From JAGXKT01 sp964531695 (GTDB lineage: Bacteria; Planctomycetota; Phycisphaerae; SM23-33): 64,000 nt of DNA. A program made the position numbers and the translations under genes. Each line of letters begins with the position of its first letter. The stretch's first letter is position 1. The notes beneath the pieces were generated by a model, which saw nothing but the letters and a program-made list of their open reading frames with translations, ran no database searches and was not told where the DNA came from. Below are positions 35,414 through 43,563 of this stretch, piece by piece. The DNA is taken from positions 198,953-262,952 of the forward strand of contig CAZHEH010000002.1 of the NCBI GenBank assembly GCA_964531695.1, written 5' to 3'.

Positions 35414-36898
35414 CTACGGCTCCAGCGTCATCTCGACGATCTCGAAGTAGCCCATGGTCGTGGCTTCGGCGATCCATCCGCCGAAGTCGTCCATGTCCTC
35501 GGTCAGCAGGATGCGGGCCGGTCCGTGGCCGCCGGGCAGGGCCGCGTCGAGCCAGATCCACCGGTCGCCGACGTACGCCCGGACCCACGCGTGCGGGCCG
35601 AGGACGTGCTCTCGCCCGGCGAAGCGGTCGATGTAGGCCACGCCGCTGGCGACCTGCGCGGGGATGCCCGCCGCCCGGCACATGGCCGCGGTCAGCACGG
35701 CGTGCTCCGTGCAGTCGCCCTCGCGGCTCTCGGCGACCTCCGCGGCGCTGCCGTAGCCCACGCCGAGGTGCTTGTCGTCGATGTAGTCGCGGACGAACGC
35801 CTCGATGCGATAGGCGGCCGTGGCGGCGTCGTCGGCGTCCCCGACGGCCTCGCGGGCCAGTGCGACCACGCGCTCGTCGTCCGATTCGACGTAGCGGGAG
35901 GGCTTCAGCGCGGCCCCGGCCGCCTTGTCCTCGCCGTCGTACGGCAGGGCCGCGGAGCGCGGCGCCTCCGACGGCCGGATCGTGATGAGCAGATCGCCGC
36001 CGGCCGTCTTGGCGACGGTCTGGTTGTCCGTCTCGGGGATCTTCAGCTCGCGGTCCTCCGTCGGGCGCAGCCGGAAGACAACGGCCCCGGCCTCGTGCGG
36101 GTCGCCGTCGGGCTCGGGGCAGGCGACGCAGATTCTGTCCATCAGCTCGGCGGGCTCGACCTCGGCCAGGGCGACGGCCCTGGGGCACGAGGTCATCCGG
36201 AGCGACATGCCGAGCATCGGCGTGTCGCTGCGCAGCAGGCGGAAGTCGTCGCTCACGTAGGAGGTGGTCGTGATCTCGCCGAGGGTGGTGGCGAAAGTCG
36301 AATCGAGTTCGGTCGCCATGACCACGCGGCCGTACAGGTCGAGCTTCTTCCGCTCGTTGACGCGGATCTCGGTGTCGAGCGCCTCGCCGGAGGTGATCTC
36401 GAACGTGCGGGCGGTGTACTCGGTGCCCGGCTCGAGGCCCTTGCGCAAGGCCAGCAGGCGGAGCCCCTCGCTGAGCAGGGCGCCCTCGGGCCATTCCTGC
36501 GTCCGCGTCTGGCGGCGCTCGCCGGTGGTGGTGACGGTGGTCAGCGTGCCGTCCTCGATCGTCGCCTCCACGGTCTGGGCCATGAGGCCCATGTCGTTCT
36601 CGAGTTCGTAGCCCAGCGGCTCGCCCTCGGGCGTCTCGTAGCTGGTCTGCACGATCGTCACGCTCAGGGGCGTCGCGCCCCGCGCGATCGAGAACGACAG
36701 CTCCAACTCGGTGACGACCTTGTCCTCCTTGACGGTCCGCGTGTGCTTGGCGTGCCCGGATTTGTCCTCGCCCATGTGCACCGTGTACCAGGTCGTCTCC
36801 GAATCCGCCCCGAACGCGGCGGCCGCCGGCGCCAGCAGCGCCAGGGCCGCCACGATCGCCGGCACCGGGCCGGCGATTCGATCGTTCCGCTTGTTCAT
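35414..36898 (-). CDS. Secreted transglutaminase-like protein
   Basis: A 494-residue exported protein: residues 1-30 are a signal peptide (AIVAALALLAPAAAAFGAD). The N-terminal 330 residues are beta-rich and of the kind found in planctomycete transglutaminase-like proteins. The C-terminal domain has the Cys-His-Asp triad: C396 in REGDCTEHAVLTAAMCRAAGIPAQ, H436 in GPHAWVRAYVG, D451 in WIWLDAA. Such domains act as proteases or amide-bond rearranging enzymes in the periplasm. It is the second gene of a dus operon: its ATG overlaps the dus stop by four bases. Confidence 0.85.
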   Translation of the reverse strand: MNKRNDRIAGPVPAIVAALALLAPAAAAFGADSETTWYTVHMGEDKSGHAKHTRTVKEDKVVTELELSFSIARGATPLSVTIVQTSYETPEGEPLGYELENDMGLMAQTVEATIEDGTLTTVTTTGERRQTRTQEWPEGALLSEGLRLLALRKGLEPGTEYTARTFEITSGEALDTEIRVNERKKLDLYGRVVMATELDSTFATTLGEITTTSYVSDDFRLLRSDTPMLGMSLRMTSCPRAVALAEVEPAELMDRICVACPEPDGDPHEAGAVVFRLRPTEDRELKIPETDNQTVAKTAGGDLLITIRPSEAPRSAALPYDGEDKAAGAALKPSRYVESDDERVVALAREAVGDADDAATAAYRIEAFVRDYIDDKHLGVGYGSAAEVAESREGDCTEHAVLTAAMCRAAGIPAQVASGVAYIDRFAGREHVLGPHAWVRAYVGDRWIWLDAALPGGHGPARILLTEDMDDFGGWIAEATTMGYFEIVEMTLEP

Positions 36899-37920
36899 GG
36901 ATCGCGCTCCTCGGTTGTCGTCGGGTTGCTCGAGCCGGGCGGGTACAGCCGGTCCAGCGCCTCGTGCCATTGCTCCGGGCGGCGGACGTCCACGAAGGCC
37001 ATGCGCACCCGCCGCGCGCTTGGGTGCATCTTTGCATATTTGATGCCGAACTTGCGCATCATTCTCGGCCCGCGCCTCGGGCCGTACAGGGCGCAGGCGG
37101 CGTCGAAGTGCTCGGCCAGCACCGCGCGCTGCTCGGCGAGCGAGGGTCGGCTCGGCTCGCGCCCGGCCGCGAGCGCCCGCACCTGCCGGAAGAACCACGG
37201 GTTCCCCAGCGCGCCTCGAGCGGCCGAAACGGCGTCCACGCCCGTCTCGTCCAGCATCCTCAGGGCGTCCCGCGGGGCGTTCACGTCGCCGGAGCCGAGG
37301 ATCGTCCGGTCCGGGTACCGTCGGCGAACGCCACGCAGGAAGCCCCAGTCGGCCGGGCCGGCGTACCTCTGCTCGACGCTCCGCGCGTGGGCGCACACGG
37401 CCGCCGCGCCGGCGTCGAAGGCGCGCTCGGCGATGCGGTGGAAGGCGTGATCGGTGTCGTCGTTGCCGAAGCGGCGGCGGAGCTTGAGGGTCACCGGCCG
37501 GTCGACGGCGCCGACCACGGCCCGGACGATCTCCACGGCCCGGTCGGGCTCGCGCATCAGGTACCCGCCGCGTCGCCGGCGCAGCGCCTTGCGGACCGGG
37601 CAGGCGAAGTTCAGGTCGATCGCGTCGAAGCCGGCTTCGCAAGCCACGGCCGCCGCGGCCGCCATCGTCTCCGGATCGTTCCCGATGAGTTGTGCGGCGA
37701 CGGGGTGCTCGTCCTCGGCGACGCTCATCAGCCGCCGGCGGAGCTTGCCGCGGGCCAGCACCGAGGTGTCCAGCAGCATCTCGGTGGCGACGTACGGCGC
37801 GCCGAGGCGGCGGCAGATCCGCCGGAAGGCCATGTCGGTGTACCCGGCGAGCGGGGCCAGGACGACACGCATGCCGACCTCGATGTCGCCGATGCGGAAT
37901 GGTTCCAGCACGGGATGCAT
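36895..37920 (-). CDS. dus: tRNA-dihydrouridine synthase
   Basis: A 341-residue FMN TIM barrel that reduces uridines in tRNA D-loops. LAPLAGYTDMAFRRICRRLGA, TEMLLDTSVLARG, AAQLIGNDPETMAAAA, AIDLNFACPVRKALRRRRGGYLM (catalytic Cys in NFACP), VTLKLRRRF, HARSVEQRYAGPADWGFL and ILGSGDVNAPRDAL match the Dus family. It sits nearer to DusB than DusA, but that is uncertain. A -10-like TATACT ends seven bases before ATG 37920 in an extended -10 context (TGG), so the transcript may lack a leader. It is divergent from rimO. Confidence 0.93.
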   Translation of the reverse strand: MHPVLEPFRIGDIEVGMRVVLAPLAGYTDMAFRRICRRLGAPYVATEMLLDTSVLARGKLRRRLMSVAEDEHPVAAQLIGNDPETMAAAAAVACEAGFDAIDLNFACPVRKALRRRRGGYLMREPDRAVEIVRAVVGAVDRPVTLKLRRRFGNDDTDHAFHRIAERAFDAGAAAVCAHARSVEQRYAGPADWGFLRGVRRRYPDRTILGSGDVNAPRDALRMLDETGVDAVSAARGALGNPWFFRQVRALAAGREPSRPSLAEQRAVLAEHFDAACALYGPRRGPRMMRKFGIKYAKMHPSARRVRMAFVDVRRPEQWHEALDRLYPPGSSNPTTTEERDP

Positions 37921-37927
37921 CGTCGGC

Positions 37928-37933
37928 AGTATA
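37928..37933 (-). promoter_or_regulatory. Extended -10 promoter placing the transcript start at the dus ATG
   Basis: On the minus strand TGGTATACT is followed by seven bases and ATG. The TGG gives the TGn of an extended -10, which explains the absence of a -35. Confidence 0.55.
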
Positions 37934-37954
37934 CCAGTCGTGCGGCGGTCCCGC

Positions 37955-37984
37955 TTGCCGTGCGGCCTACGCCTTGCCTATGAT
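37955..37984 (+). promoter_or_regulatory. Promoter placing the transcript start at the rimO ATG
   Basis: TTGCCG 37955-37960, 18-base spacer, TATGAT 37979-37984, then six bases and ATG at 37991. With normal spacing the first transcribed base is the A of the start codon. No ribosome binding site can fit. Confidence 0.55.
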
Positions 37985-37990
37985 CCAAGC

Positions 37991-39316
37991 ATGGACACAC
38001 GCGAGCCGCCATCCGTCGCGATCGTCTCCCTCGGCTGCCCGAAGAACCTCGTGGACAGCGAAAGGATGCTCGGCCTGCTGGGGGAGGCGGGCTGTGCCGT
38101 CAACGCGCCGCCGGAGGAGGCGGACGTGATCATCCTCAACACGTGCGGGTTCATCGAGGAGGCGCGGTCGGAGTCGCTGGACGAGATTCGCCAGGCGATC
38201 GGGCGAAAGCGGCGCGGCGCGGTGGGGCGCGTCGTCGTCGCCGGCTGCCTGGCGAATCGAGACGGGGAATCGCTGTGGGATGCCGTGCCGGGCATCGATG
38301 CCCTCGTCGGCGTGGACGACCGGGACGAGATCGTGCGGGCCGTCACCGGGGCCGGGCCGGTCACGCTGCTCTCGCCGTGCGAGGGGGAGATTCACTCCGA
38401 CGCCGGCCGTTTCCGCCTGACGCCCCGACACACGGCCTACCTGCGCATCGCCGAGGGATGCTCGCACGGCTGCACGTTCTGCACGATTCCCGCTATTCGC
38501 GGCCCGTTCCGCTCCAAACCGCCCGAGCAGGTGCTCGCCGAGGCCCGCGAGCTGATCTCCGACGGGACCGTCGAGCTGAACCTGATCGCCCAGGACACGA
38601 CGGCGTACGGCAGCGACCTCGACGGCGGCTGGAACCTCGCCCGCCTGCTGCGGGCGCTCGACGGGCTCGACGACGCCGGGTGGATCCGCCTGCACTACAC
38701 CTACCCGCGCAGCGTCACGGACGAGCTGATCGACGCGATGGCGGCGTGCGAGCGCGTGGTGCCGTACCTGGACATGCCGCTCCAGCACATTGCCGACGGC
38801 GTGCTGAAGCGCATGGGCCGCGGCGTCACCCGCGCGGACATCGAGCGGCTGCTGGGGCGCCTGCGGGACCGCATCCCGGACCTGACGGTACGCACGACGT
38901 TCATCGTGGGCTTCCCCGGCGAGACGGAAGAGGAGTTCGAGGAGTTGCTCGCCTTCGCCCGCGAGCAGCGCTTCCCCGAGGTCGGCGTGTTCGGCTTCTA
39001 CGCCGAGCGCGGCACCCCCGCGGCCGAGATGCCCGACCCGATTGACATCGACGACGCGGCGCGGCGTGCCGAGGCGCTGATCGACGTCGTCGACGGCATC
39101 GCGTACGAGCAAGCCGCGGCCATGGCCGGGCGCGAGCTGCGCGTGCTGGTGGACGGCATGACCCGCGGCGGCAAGTGCGTCGGCCGACACGCCGGACAGG
39201 CGCCGGAGGTGGACTCGCTGTGCCTGCTCGACGCCGAGCGCCCGGAGGGGACGTTCATCGACGCCCGCGTGATCCGCGCTGACGGGGCCAACCTGATCTG
39301 CACGCCCGTCGACTGA
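37991..39316 (+). CDS. rimO: Ribosomal protein S12 methylthiotransferase
   Basis: A 441-residue radical SAM enzyme that adds a methylthio group to Asp of ribosomal protein S12. SLGCPKNLVDSERMLGLL is the RimO-specific form of the first UPF0004 motif (MiaB has GCQMN). LNTCGFIEEA and AGCLANR give the other auxiliary-cluster Cys. CSHGCTFCTIPAIRGPFRSK is the radical SAM cluster with RimO context; YLDMPLQHIADGVLKRMGRG and TTFIVGFPGETEEEFEELLAF follow. A TRAM domain closes it. The 5' end appears to be leaderless. Confidence 0.96.
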   Translation: MDTREPPSVAIVSLGCPKNLVDSERMLGLLGEAGCAVNAPPEEADVIILNTCGFIEEARSESLDEIRQAIGRKRRGAVGRVVVAGCLANRDGESLWDAVPGIDALVGVDDRDEIVRAVTGAGPVTLLSPCEGEIHSDAGRFRLTPRHTAYLRIAEGCSHGCTFCTIPAIRGPFRSKPPEQVLAEARELISDGTVELNLIAQDTTAYGSDLDGGWNLARLLRALDGLDDAGWIRLHYTYPRSVTDELIDAMAACERVVPYLDMPLQHIADGVLKRMGRGVTRADIERLLGRLRDRIPDLTVRTTFIVGFPGETEEEFEELLAFAREQRFPEVGVFGFYAERGTPAAEMPDPIDIDDAARRAEALIDVVDGIAYEQAAAMAGRELRVLVDGMTRGGKCVGRHAGQAPEVDSLCLLDAERPEGTFIDARVIRADGANLICTPVD

Positions 39317-39365
39317 TGCGGCGAAACCCATCGACATCGCCGCGTCACGTCGTGAAAATGCTGTC

Positions 39366-40007
39366 GTGAACCGCAACCTCCCCAACCAGATCACCGTCGG
39401 CCGCGTGTTTCTCGCGGCCGGGTTCTTCGTACTGCTCGGGCTCTATCAGCCCGGCCGGGCGCAGGGGCCGTGGCTGCTGAACGCCGCCTTCATCATCTAC
39501 ATTGTGGCGGGCCTCTCCGACGTGCTCGACGGTTGGATCGCACGCAAGTACCGCATCACCAGCGCGTTCGGGCGGATGATCGACCCGATCGTGGACAAAA
39601 TCCTCGTCGTCGGCGCGTTCGCCATGCTGGCGGGGGCGAACTTCGGTGACACGGCGGGCGGAGCGGCGGCCGCCGGCATTCCGGCGGTCCTGACCGGCGG
39701 CATGCTCTCGGCCGTGCAGGGCTGGATGGTCGTTCTCGTGGCGGGGCGCGAGTTCATCGTCTCCGGGCTGCGGGGCTACAGCGAGTCCCGGAACATCGAG
39801 TTCCCCGCGACGTGGGCGGGCAAGCTCAAGATGTTCCTGCAGTCGTTCGCCATCTGCACGGTCCTGTTTCAGCTTGCCAACCTGCCCGAGGCGCAGTGGG
39901 CGATCTGGCTCAAGATCGCGGCCGTGTGGCTGGCCGTGGCCGTGACGGTCCTCAGCGGTCTCGTGTACGTACGAAGGGCGGGGGCGCTGTTCCGGTCCAG
40001 TGAGTAA
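39366..40007 (+). CDS. pgsA: CDP-diacylglycerol-glycerol-3-phosphate 3-phosphatidyltransferase
   Basis: A 213-residue integral membrane enzyme that makes phosphatidylglycerophosphate. The CDP-alcohol phosphotransferase motif DG-x2-AR-x8-G-x3-D-x3-D is complete: DGWIAR, then FGRMIDPIVDK. NLPNQITVGR at the N-terminus and about five membrane helices fit PgsA. The start is GTG at 39366; the only nearby ATG is out of frame. It overlaps pgpA, encoding the next step, by eight bases. Confidence 0.93.
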   Translation: MNRNLPNQITVGRVFLAAGFFVLLGLYQPGRAQGPWLLNAAFIIYIVAGLSDVLDGWIARKYRITSAFGRMIDPIVDKILVVGAFAMLAGANFGDTAGGAAAAGIPAVLTGGMLSAVQGWMVVLVAGREFIVSGLRGYSESRNIEFPATWAGKLKMFLQSFAICTVLFQLANLPEAQWAIWLKIAAVWLAVAVTVLSGLVYVRRAGALFRSSE

Positions 40008-40494
40008 GCTCAGCAAGGCCATCGCGAGCGGATTGGGCACGGGCTACCTGCCCGTGGCGCCGGGCACGTGGGGCTCGGCCGGGACGGTCGGCGTGTACCT
40101 GCTCGTGGCGTGGGCGACCGGCGGCGATTCGCCGTGGGTCTCCGTCGCGATGGCGGCGACGCTGGCGGCCGCTTCGGCGGCGTGCGTGGCGCTGGGGCCG
40201 TTCGCCGAGCGCGCGTGGGGCCGGAAGGATCCGGGGCACGTGACGCTGGACGAATGGGCCGGCCAGGCGCTGACGCTGATCTGGCTGCCCCTGCCGGGCG
40301 GTGCCGCGATGACGGATTGGCTGGTCGCCGCGGGCGTGGGCTTCGTCGCGTTCCGGGCGTTCGACATCGTCAAGCTCCAGCCCGCCCGGCAGTGCGAGAA
40401 GCTCCCGCGGGGATGGGGCATCCTCGCCGACGACCTCGTCAGCGGCGTCTACGCGCTGGCCGTGACGTGGGGTGTCCTGCTGGCTGTGGGGTAG
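40000..40494 (+). CDS. pgpA: Phosphatidylglycerophosphatase A
   Basis: A 164-residue PgpA-family protein that removes the phosphate from phosphatidylglycerophosphate to give phosphatidylglycerol. SGLGTGYLPVAPGTWGSAG, DPGHVTLDEWAGQ, AFRAFDIVKLQPARQCEKLPRGWGILADDLVSGVYA contain the conserved DEW and DD motifs. It starts with GTG 40000 inside pgsA, so the two genes for consecutive steps are coupled. Confidence 0.95.
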   Translation: MSKLSKAIASGLGTGYLPVAPGTWGSAGTVGVYLLVAWATGGDSPWVSVAMAATLAAASAACVALGPFAERAWGRKDPGHVTLDEWAGQALTLIWLPLPGGAAMTDWLVAAGVGFVAFRAFDIVKLQPARQCEKLPRGWGILADDLVSGVYALAVTWGVLLAVG

Positions 40495-40538
40495 CGGCCG
40501 CGGAGGGAACGCCGGATGAATCCCTCTCCCTCAGGCCT

Positions 40539-40748
40539 CAGCCCTCAGCCCTCTCCCTCAGGACAGGGGAATCTCGGTGGGGTTCGACGGGAANNNNNNN
40601 NNNNNNNNNNNNNNNNNNNNNNNNNNNNNNNNNNNNNNNNNNNNNNNNNNNNNNNNNNNNNNNNNNNNNNNNNNNNNNNNNNNNNNNNNNNNNCAGCCCT
40701 CAGCCCTCTCCCTCAGGACAGGGGAATCTCGGTGGGGTTCGACGGGAA
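40539..40748. other. 100-N scaffold gap flanked by identical 55-base copies
   Basis: Unknown bases fill 40594-40693. The 55 bases before the gap (40539-40593) and the 55 bases after it (40694-40748) are identical. The right copy contains the end of the ABC transporter gene (last codons of FPSNPTEIPLS). An exact 55-base match is what contig ends sharing a de Bruijn k-mer would give, so the gap probably holds little or no missing sequence. Confidence 0.85.
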
Positions 40749-42470
40749 CTGGATCCGGAAGAACCGCGCGTACTCCCCGCCGTGGTCGAGCAGCTCGTCG
40801 TGCGTGCCGTGCTCGATGATCCGCCCGCGGTTGACGAAGAAAATCCGGTCCGCGCGGAAGATCGTCGAGAGTCGGTGGGCGATGGCGAAGGTGGTCCGCC
40901 CGGTGCGGAGCCGCTCCATCGCCTGCTGGATGAGCAGTTCCGTCTCGGGGTCTACCGACGAGGTCGCCTCGTCGAGCAGCAGGATCTGCGGGTTCTTCAG
41001 CAGCGCCCGGGCGATGGACAGCCGCTGCCGCTGGCCCTCGGAGAGCTTGACGCCGCGCTTGCCGATGGTCGTGTCGTAGCCGTCGGGCATCTCTTCGACG
41101 AAGGGCGCCGCGTTGGCCATCTCGGCCGCCTGGATGATCTCCTCGCGGCTCGCCTCCGGGCGGCCGTAGCCGATGTTCTCCGCGACCGTGCCGGAGAACA
41201 GGAAGTCGTCCTGCATGACCATGCCGATGTGTCGGCGGAGCGAGCGAAGCGTGATGTCGCGGACGTCGTGCCCGTCGATCTTCACGTTGCCCTGGTACGG
41301 CTCGTAGAATCGCGGGATCAGTCGCGTGACGGTCGTCTTGCCCGCGCCGCTCGGGCCGACCAGCGCGACCATCTGCCCCGGCTGTGCGACGAGGTCGATG
41401 CCCTGGAGGATCGGCTCCTCGTCGTACCGGAAGTGCACGTCCTCGAAGCGGACCTCGCCGCGGCACGTCTCGAGCGTCACGGCGTGGGGGCGATCCCGGA
41501 TGTCCGGGTCGATGTCCATGTACTCCCAGAACCTCTCGATGGACGCGAAGAACTGCCCGCCCTGCTCCGTGATCATCACCGTCCGCATGATCGGGTGCAG
41601 GAAGTAGCCCATGAGCATGATGAACGCCACCAGCTCGCCGATCTGCATTTGGTCGTTCATGGTCAGATAGCCGCCGTAGAGCACCACCACGGCCACGCCG
41701 AGGTTGTGCAGCAGCATCGCCCCGGGAAAGAGCATGCACATGTGCCGGATCACCGACATGCGGCTGCGGTAGTGGTCCGTATTCTCCCGGAGGATCGCCT
41801 CGTACTCGCGGTCCTCTCCGGTGAAGGCCTTGATGACCTGGATGCCGCTGAGGTTCTCCTCCAGCACGTCGGCAAGGGACGCCTTCCGCTCGCGGACGTT
41901 GCGGAAGTTCTTCCACATGCGCCCGGCCGTGCGCTGCGTGAAGATGATCATCAGCGGCACGGCCGTCAGCGCCACGAGCGCCAGCCGCCACTCCTGGACG
42001 AACATGGCGACCATCACGCCGATAACCATCACGAAAGACAGCACCAGCGCCTCGGGGCCGTGGTGGACGACCTCCTGCACCACGTTGATGTCGTCGACCA
42101 GCCGGGACATCAGCCCGCCGGATTTCGTGCGGTCGTGGAAGGACATCGAGAGCTTCTGGAAATGCCCGTACAGGTCGTTCCGGAGGCGCGAGGTGATGCC
42201 CTGGGCGACCTCGTGGCCCCAGTACTCCTTGAACGCCGCGATGCCGAAGAACAGCACGAAGATGCCGACGATGGCCCCGGCCGTCATCAGCAGCAGGTTG
42301 AAATCGCCGGTCGGGATCGCCACGTCGATCAGATACCGCACGACGAGCGGCGGCAGGATGATCAGCCCGACGGCCAGCACGTGCAGGAACTGGACGAACC
42401 AGAACATCCGACGCCGCGGACGGATGTACTGACCTGCGAAACGCTTCAGGTTCTGCCAGTTGTTGCGCAT
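40713..42470 (-). CDS. MsbA-like ABC exporter (fused permease and ATPase)
   Basis: A 585-residue half-transporter that would dimerise to export a lipid or other hydrophobic compound. The N-terminal 320 residues hold six membrane helices (from MFWFVQFLHVLAVGLIILPPLVV to IGELVAFIMLMGYFLHPIM). The ATPase domain has Walker A GPSGAGKTT, Q-loop MVMQDDFLFSGTVAENIGYG, signature LSEGQRQRLSIARALL, Walker B ILLLDEATSSVD and H-loop IAHRLST. Substrate specificity cannot be assigned. GGAGGCC occurs three times in tandem directly upstream of ATG 42470, giving a repeated ribosome binding site. The stop lies inside the sequence duplicated around the assembly gap. Confidence 0.93.
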   Translation of the reverse strand: MRNNWQNLKRFAGQYIRPRRRMFWFVQFLHVLAVGLIILPPLVVRYLIDVAIPTGDFNLLLMTAGAIVGIFVLFFGIAAFKEYWGHEVAQGITSRLRNDLYGHFQKLSMSFHDRTKSGGLMSRLVDDINVVQEVVHHGPEALVLSFVMVIGVMVAMFVQEWRLALVALTAVPLMIIFTQRTAGRMWKNFRNVRERKASLADVLEENLSGIQVIKAFTGEDREYEAILRENTDHYRSRMSVIRHMCMLFPGAMLLHNLGVAVVVLYGGYLTMNDQMQIGELVAFIMLMGYFLHPIMRTVMITEQGGQFFASIERFWEYMDIDPDIRDRPHAVTLETCRGEVRFEDVHFRYDEEPILQGIDLVAQPGQMVALVGPSGAGKTTVTRLIPRFYEPYQGNVKIDGHDVRDITLRSLRRHIGMVMQDDFLFSGTVAENIGYGRPEASREEIIQAAEMANAAPFVEEMPDGYDTTIGKRGVKLSEGQRQRLSIARALLKNPQILLLDEATSSVDPETELLIQQAMERLRTGRTTFAIAHRLSTIFRADRIFFVNRGRIIEHGTHDELLDHGGEYARFFRIQFPSNPTEIPLS

Positions 42471-42583
42471 GGCCTCCGGCCTCCGGCCTCCGGACGCCGC
42501 CCTCGCACTGCGCCCGATGGCAAACCCGACATGAGAACCGATGGCACCGCCAAAGGCAAGGGCAGAGCGAGCCGGAAGAGGGC

Positions 42584-42640
42584 ACGCGATCGTGCGCACC
42601 GGCGCTTCCGATTCATGGATATCGACGCGATCGTGCGCAC
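42584..42640. repeat. Two 16-bp direct repeats next to parS
   Basis: ACGCGATCGTGCGCAC occurs at 42584-42599 and 42625-42640, 41 bases apart, and contains the palindrome GTGCGCAC. A degenerate third copy (ACGCGTGCGCA) follows at about 42643-42653, right before the parS palindrome. Confidence 0.6.
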
Positions 42641-42658
42641 AGACGCGTGCGCAAGCGA

Positions 42659-42674
42659 TGTTCCACGTGGAACA
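42659..42674. other. parS chromosome partitioning site
   Basis: TGTTCCACGTGGAACA is a perfect 16-bp palindrome that fits the conserved bacterial parS consensus TGTTNCACGTGNAACA, the binding site of ParB. It is in the intergenic region between the ABC exporter and the HAD phosphatase. In most bacteria parS sites cluster near the replication origin. No parA, parB, dnaA or gidA gene is in the window. Confidence 0.85.
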
Positions 42675-42741
42675 ATTGCGTTTGCGCGGCGCGAGGCGGG
42701 CGCGTCCGGGGTGGAATCGTGGCGCCGCGCGGCCGGTCTGG

Positions 42742-42747
42742 TATAAC
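42742..42747 (+). promoter_or_regulatory. Extended -10 promoter placing the transcript start at the phosphatase ATG
   Basis: TGGTATAAC followed by CCTTGGC and ATG at 42755. The TGG supplies the extended -10 and there is no -35. The spacing predicts a leaderless transcript. Confidence 0.55.
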
Positions 42748-42754
42748 CCTTGGC

Positions 42755-43420
42755 ATGAAATACGACGCCGTGATGTTCGACCTCGACGGAACGCTGCTGG
42801 ACACGCTGGAGGACCTGGCGGACTCGATGAACGCCGCACTGTCGCTGGCGGGGCTGCCGACGCACGGGGTGGGGGCGTATCGGCGGTTCGTCGGGGACGG
42901 CGTGGTGAACCTGGCGCGTCGGGCGGCGCCGCCGCGGCTGGCGGGGGACGAGGACGCGGTGGCGCGGCTCGTCGAGGCGATGCGGGCGCAGTACGCCGAG
43001 CGGTGGCAGGCGAAGACGCGATGCTACGACGGCGTGCCCGAGCTGCTGGACGCGCTGGCGTCGCGGTCGATCCCCACGGCCGTGCTGAGCAATAAGCCGG
43101 ACGACTTCACGCGGCTGTGCGTCGGCGAGCTGCTCGGGCGGTGGACGTTCGACGCGGTTCGGGGCGTGCGCGACGATACGCCGCGCAAGCCGGATGCGGG
43201 CGGGGCGCTGGCGGTGGCGGCCGGCGTGGGCGTGCCGCCGGAGCGGTGGCTGTACGTCGGCGACACGAACACGGACATGCGGACGGCCGCGGCCGCGGGG
43301 ATGTACGCCGTCGGCGCGCTGTGGGGCTTCCGCGACGCGGCGGAGCTGCGTGCCTCCGGCGCGGCCGTGCTGATCGAGCATCCGGTCGAAGTGCTGTCGC
43401 TGCTGGACGGCGGCGGATAA
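42755..43420 (+). CDS. gph: HAD-family phosphoglycolate phosphatase-like hydrolase
   Basis: A 221-residue HAD hydrolase. FDLDGTLLDTLEDLADSMN holds the nucleophile Asp and the Gph-type cap start. AVLSNKPDDFT is motif II, RKPDAGGALAVAAGVGVPPERWLYVGDTNTDMRTAAAAGM is motifs III and IV. The cap has the small helical form of phosphoglycolate phosphatases, which remove 2-phosphoglycolate, for instance from DNA repair. Related enzymes (pyrophosphatase PpaX) cannot be excluded. The upstream -10 element suggests translation from a leaderless message. Confidence 0.85.
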   Translation: MKYDAVMFDLDGTLLDTLEDLADSMNAALSLAGLPTHGVGAYRRFVGDGVVNLARRAAPPRLAGDEDAVARLVEAMRAQYAERWQAKTRCYDGVPELLDALASRSIPTAVLSNKPDDFTRLCVGELLGRWTFDAVRGVRDDTPRKPDAGGALAVAAGVGVPPERWLYVGDTNTDMRTAAAAGMYAVGALWGFRDAAELRASGAAVLIEHPVEVLSLLDGGG

Positions 43421-43436
43421 CATACTTGGGTGGCGT

Positions 43437-43491
43437 TGCCGGCTTGTCCGGCAGTGAGTCGCAGCGGGTGGCACTGCCGGCTTGTCCGGCA
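43437..43491. repeat. Two copies of a REP-like palindrome
   Basis: TGCCGG-CTTGT-CCGGCA occurs at 43437-43453 and 43475-43491, each followed by GTGAG. The copies are 38 bases apart. They lie between the phosphatase and the lipoprotein gene. Confidence 0.65.
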
Positions 43492-43563
43492 GTGAGCCAG
43501 GCAACACGGGCGGACGCGCCGCCCGTGCCGCCCCGCGAGGCGCCTCAGGGAAAGGAACCTGAC

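Noticed and set aside
32507..37450. A 1647-codon open frame on the plus strand
   Set aside because: It lies antisense to addB, the transglutaminase gene and dus, all of which have clear family motifs. No start signal or domain supports it.
40516..41079. Plus-strand frames running through the N gap
   Set aside because: They translate unknown bases and the antisense of the ABC exporter end.
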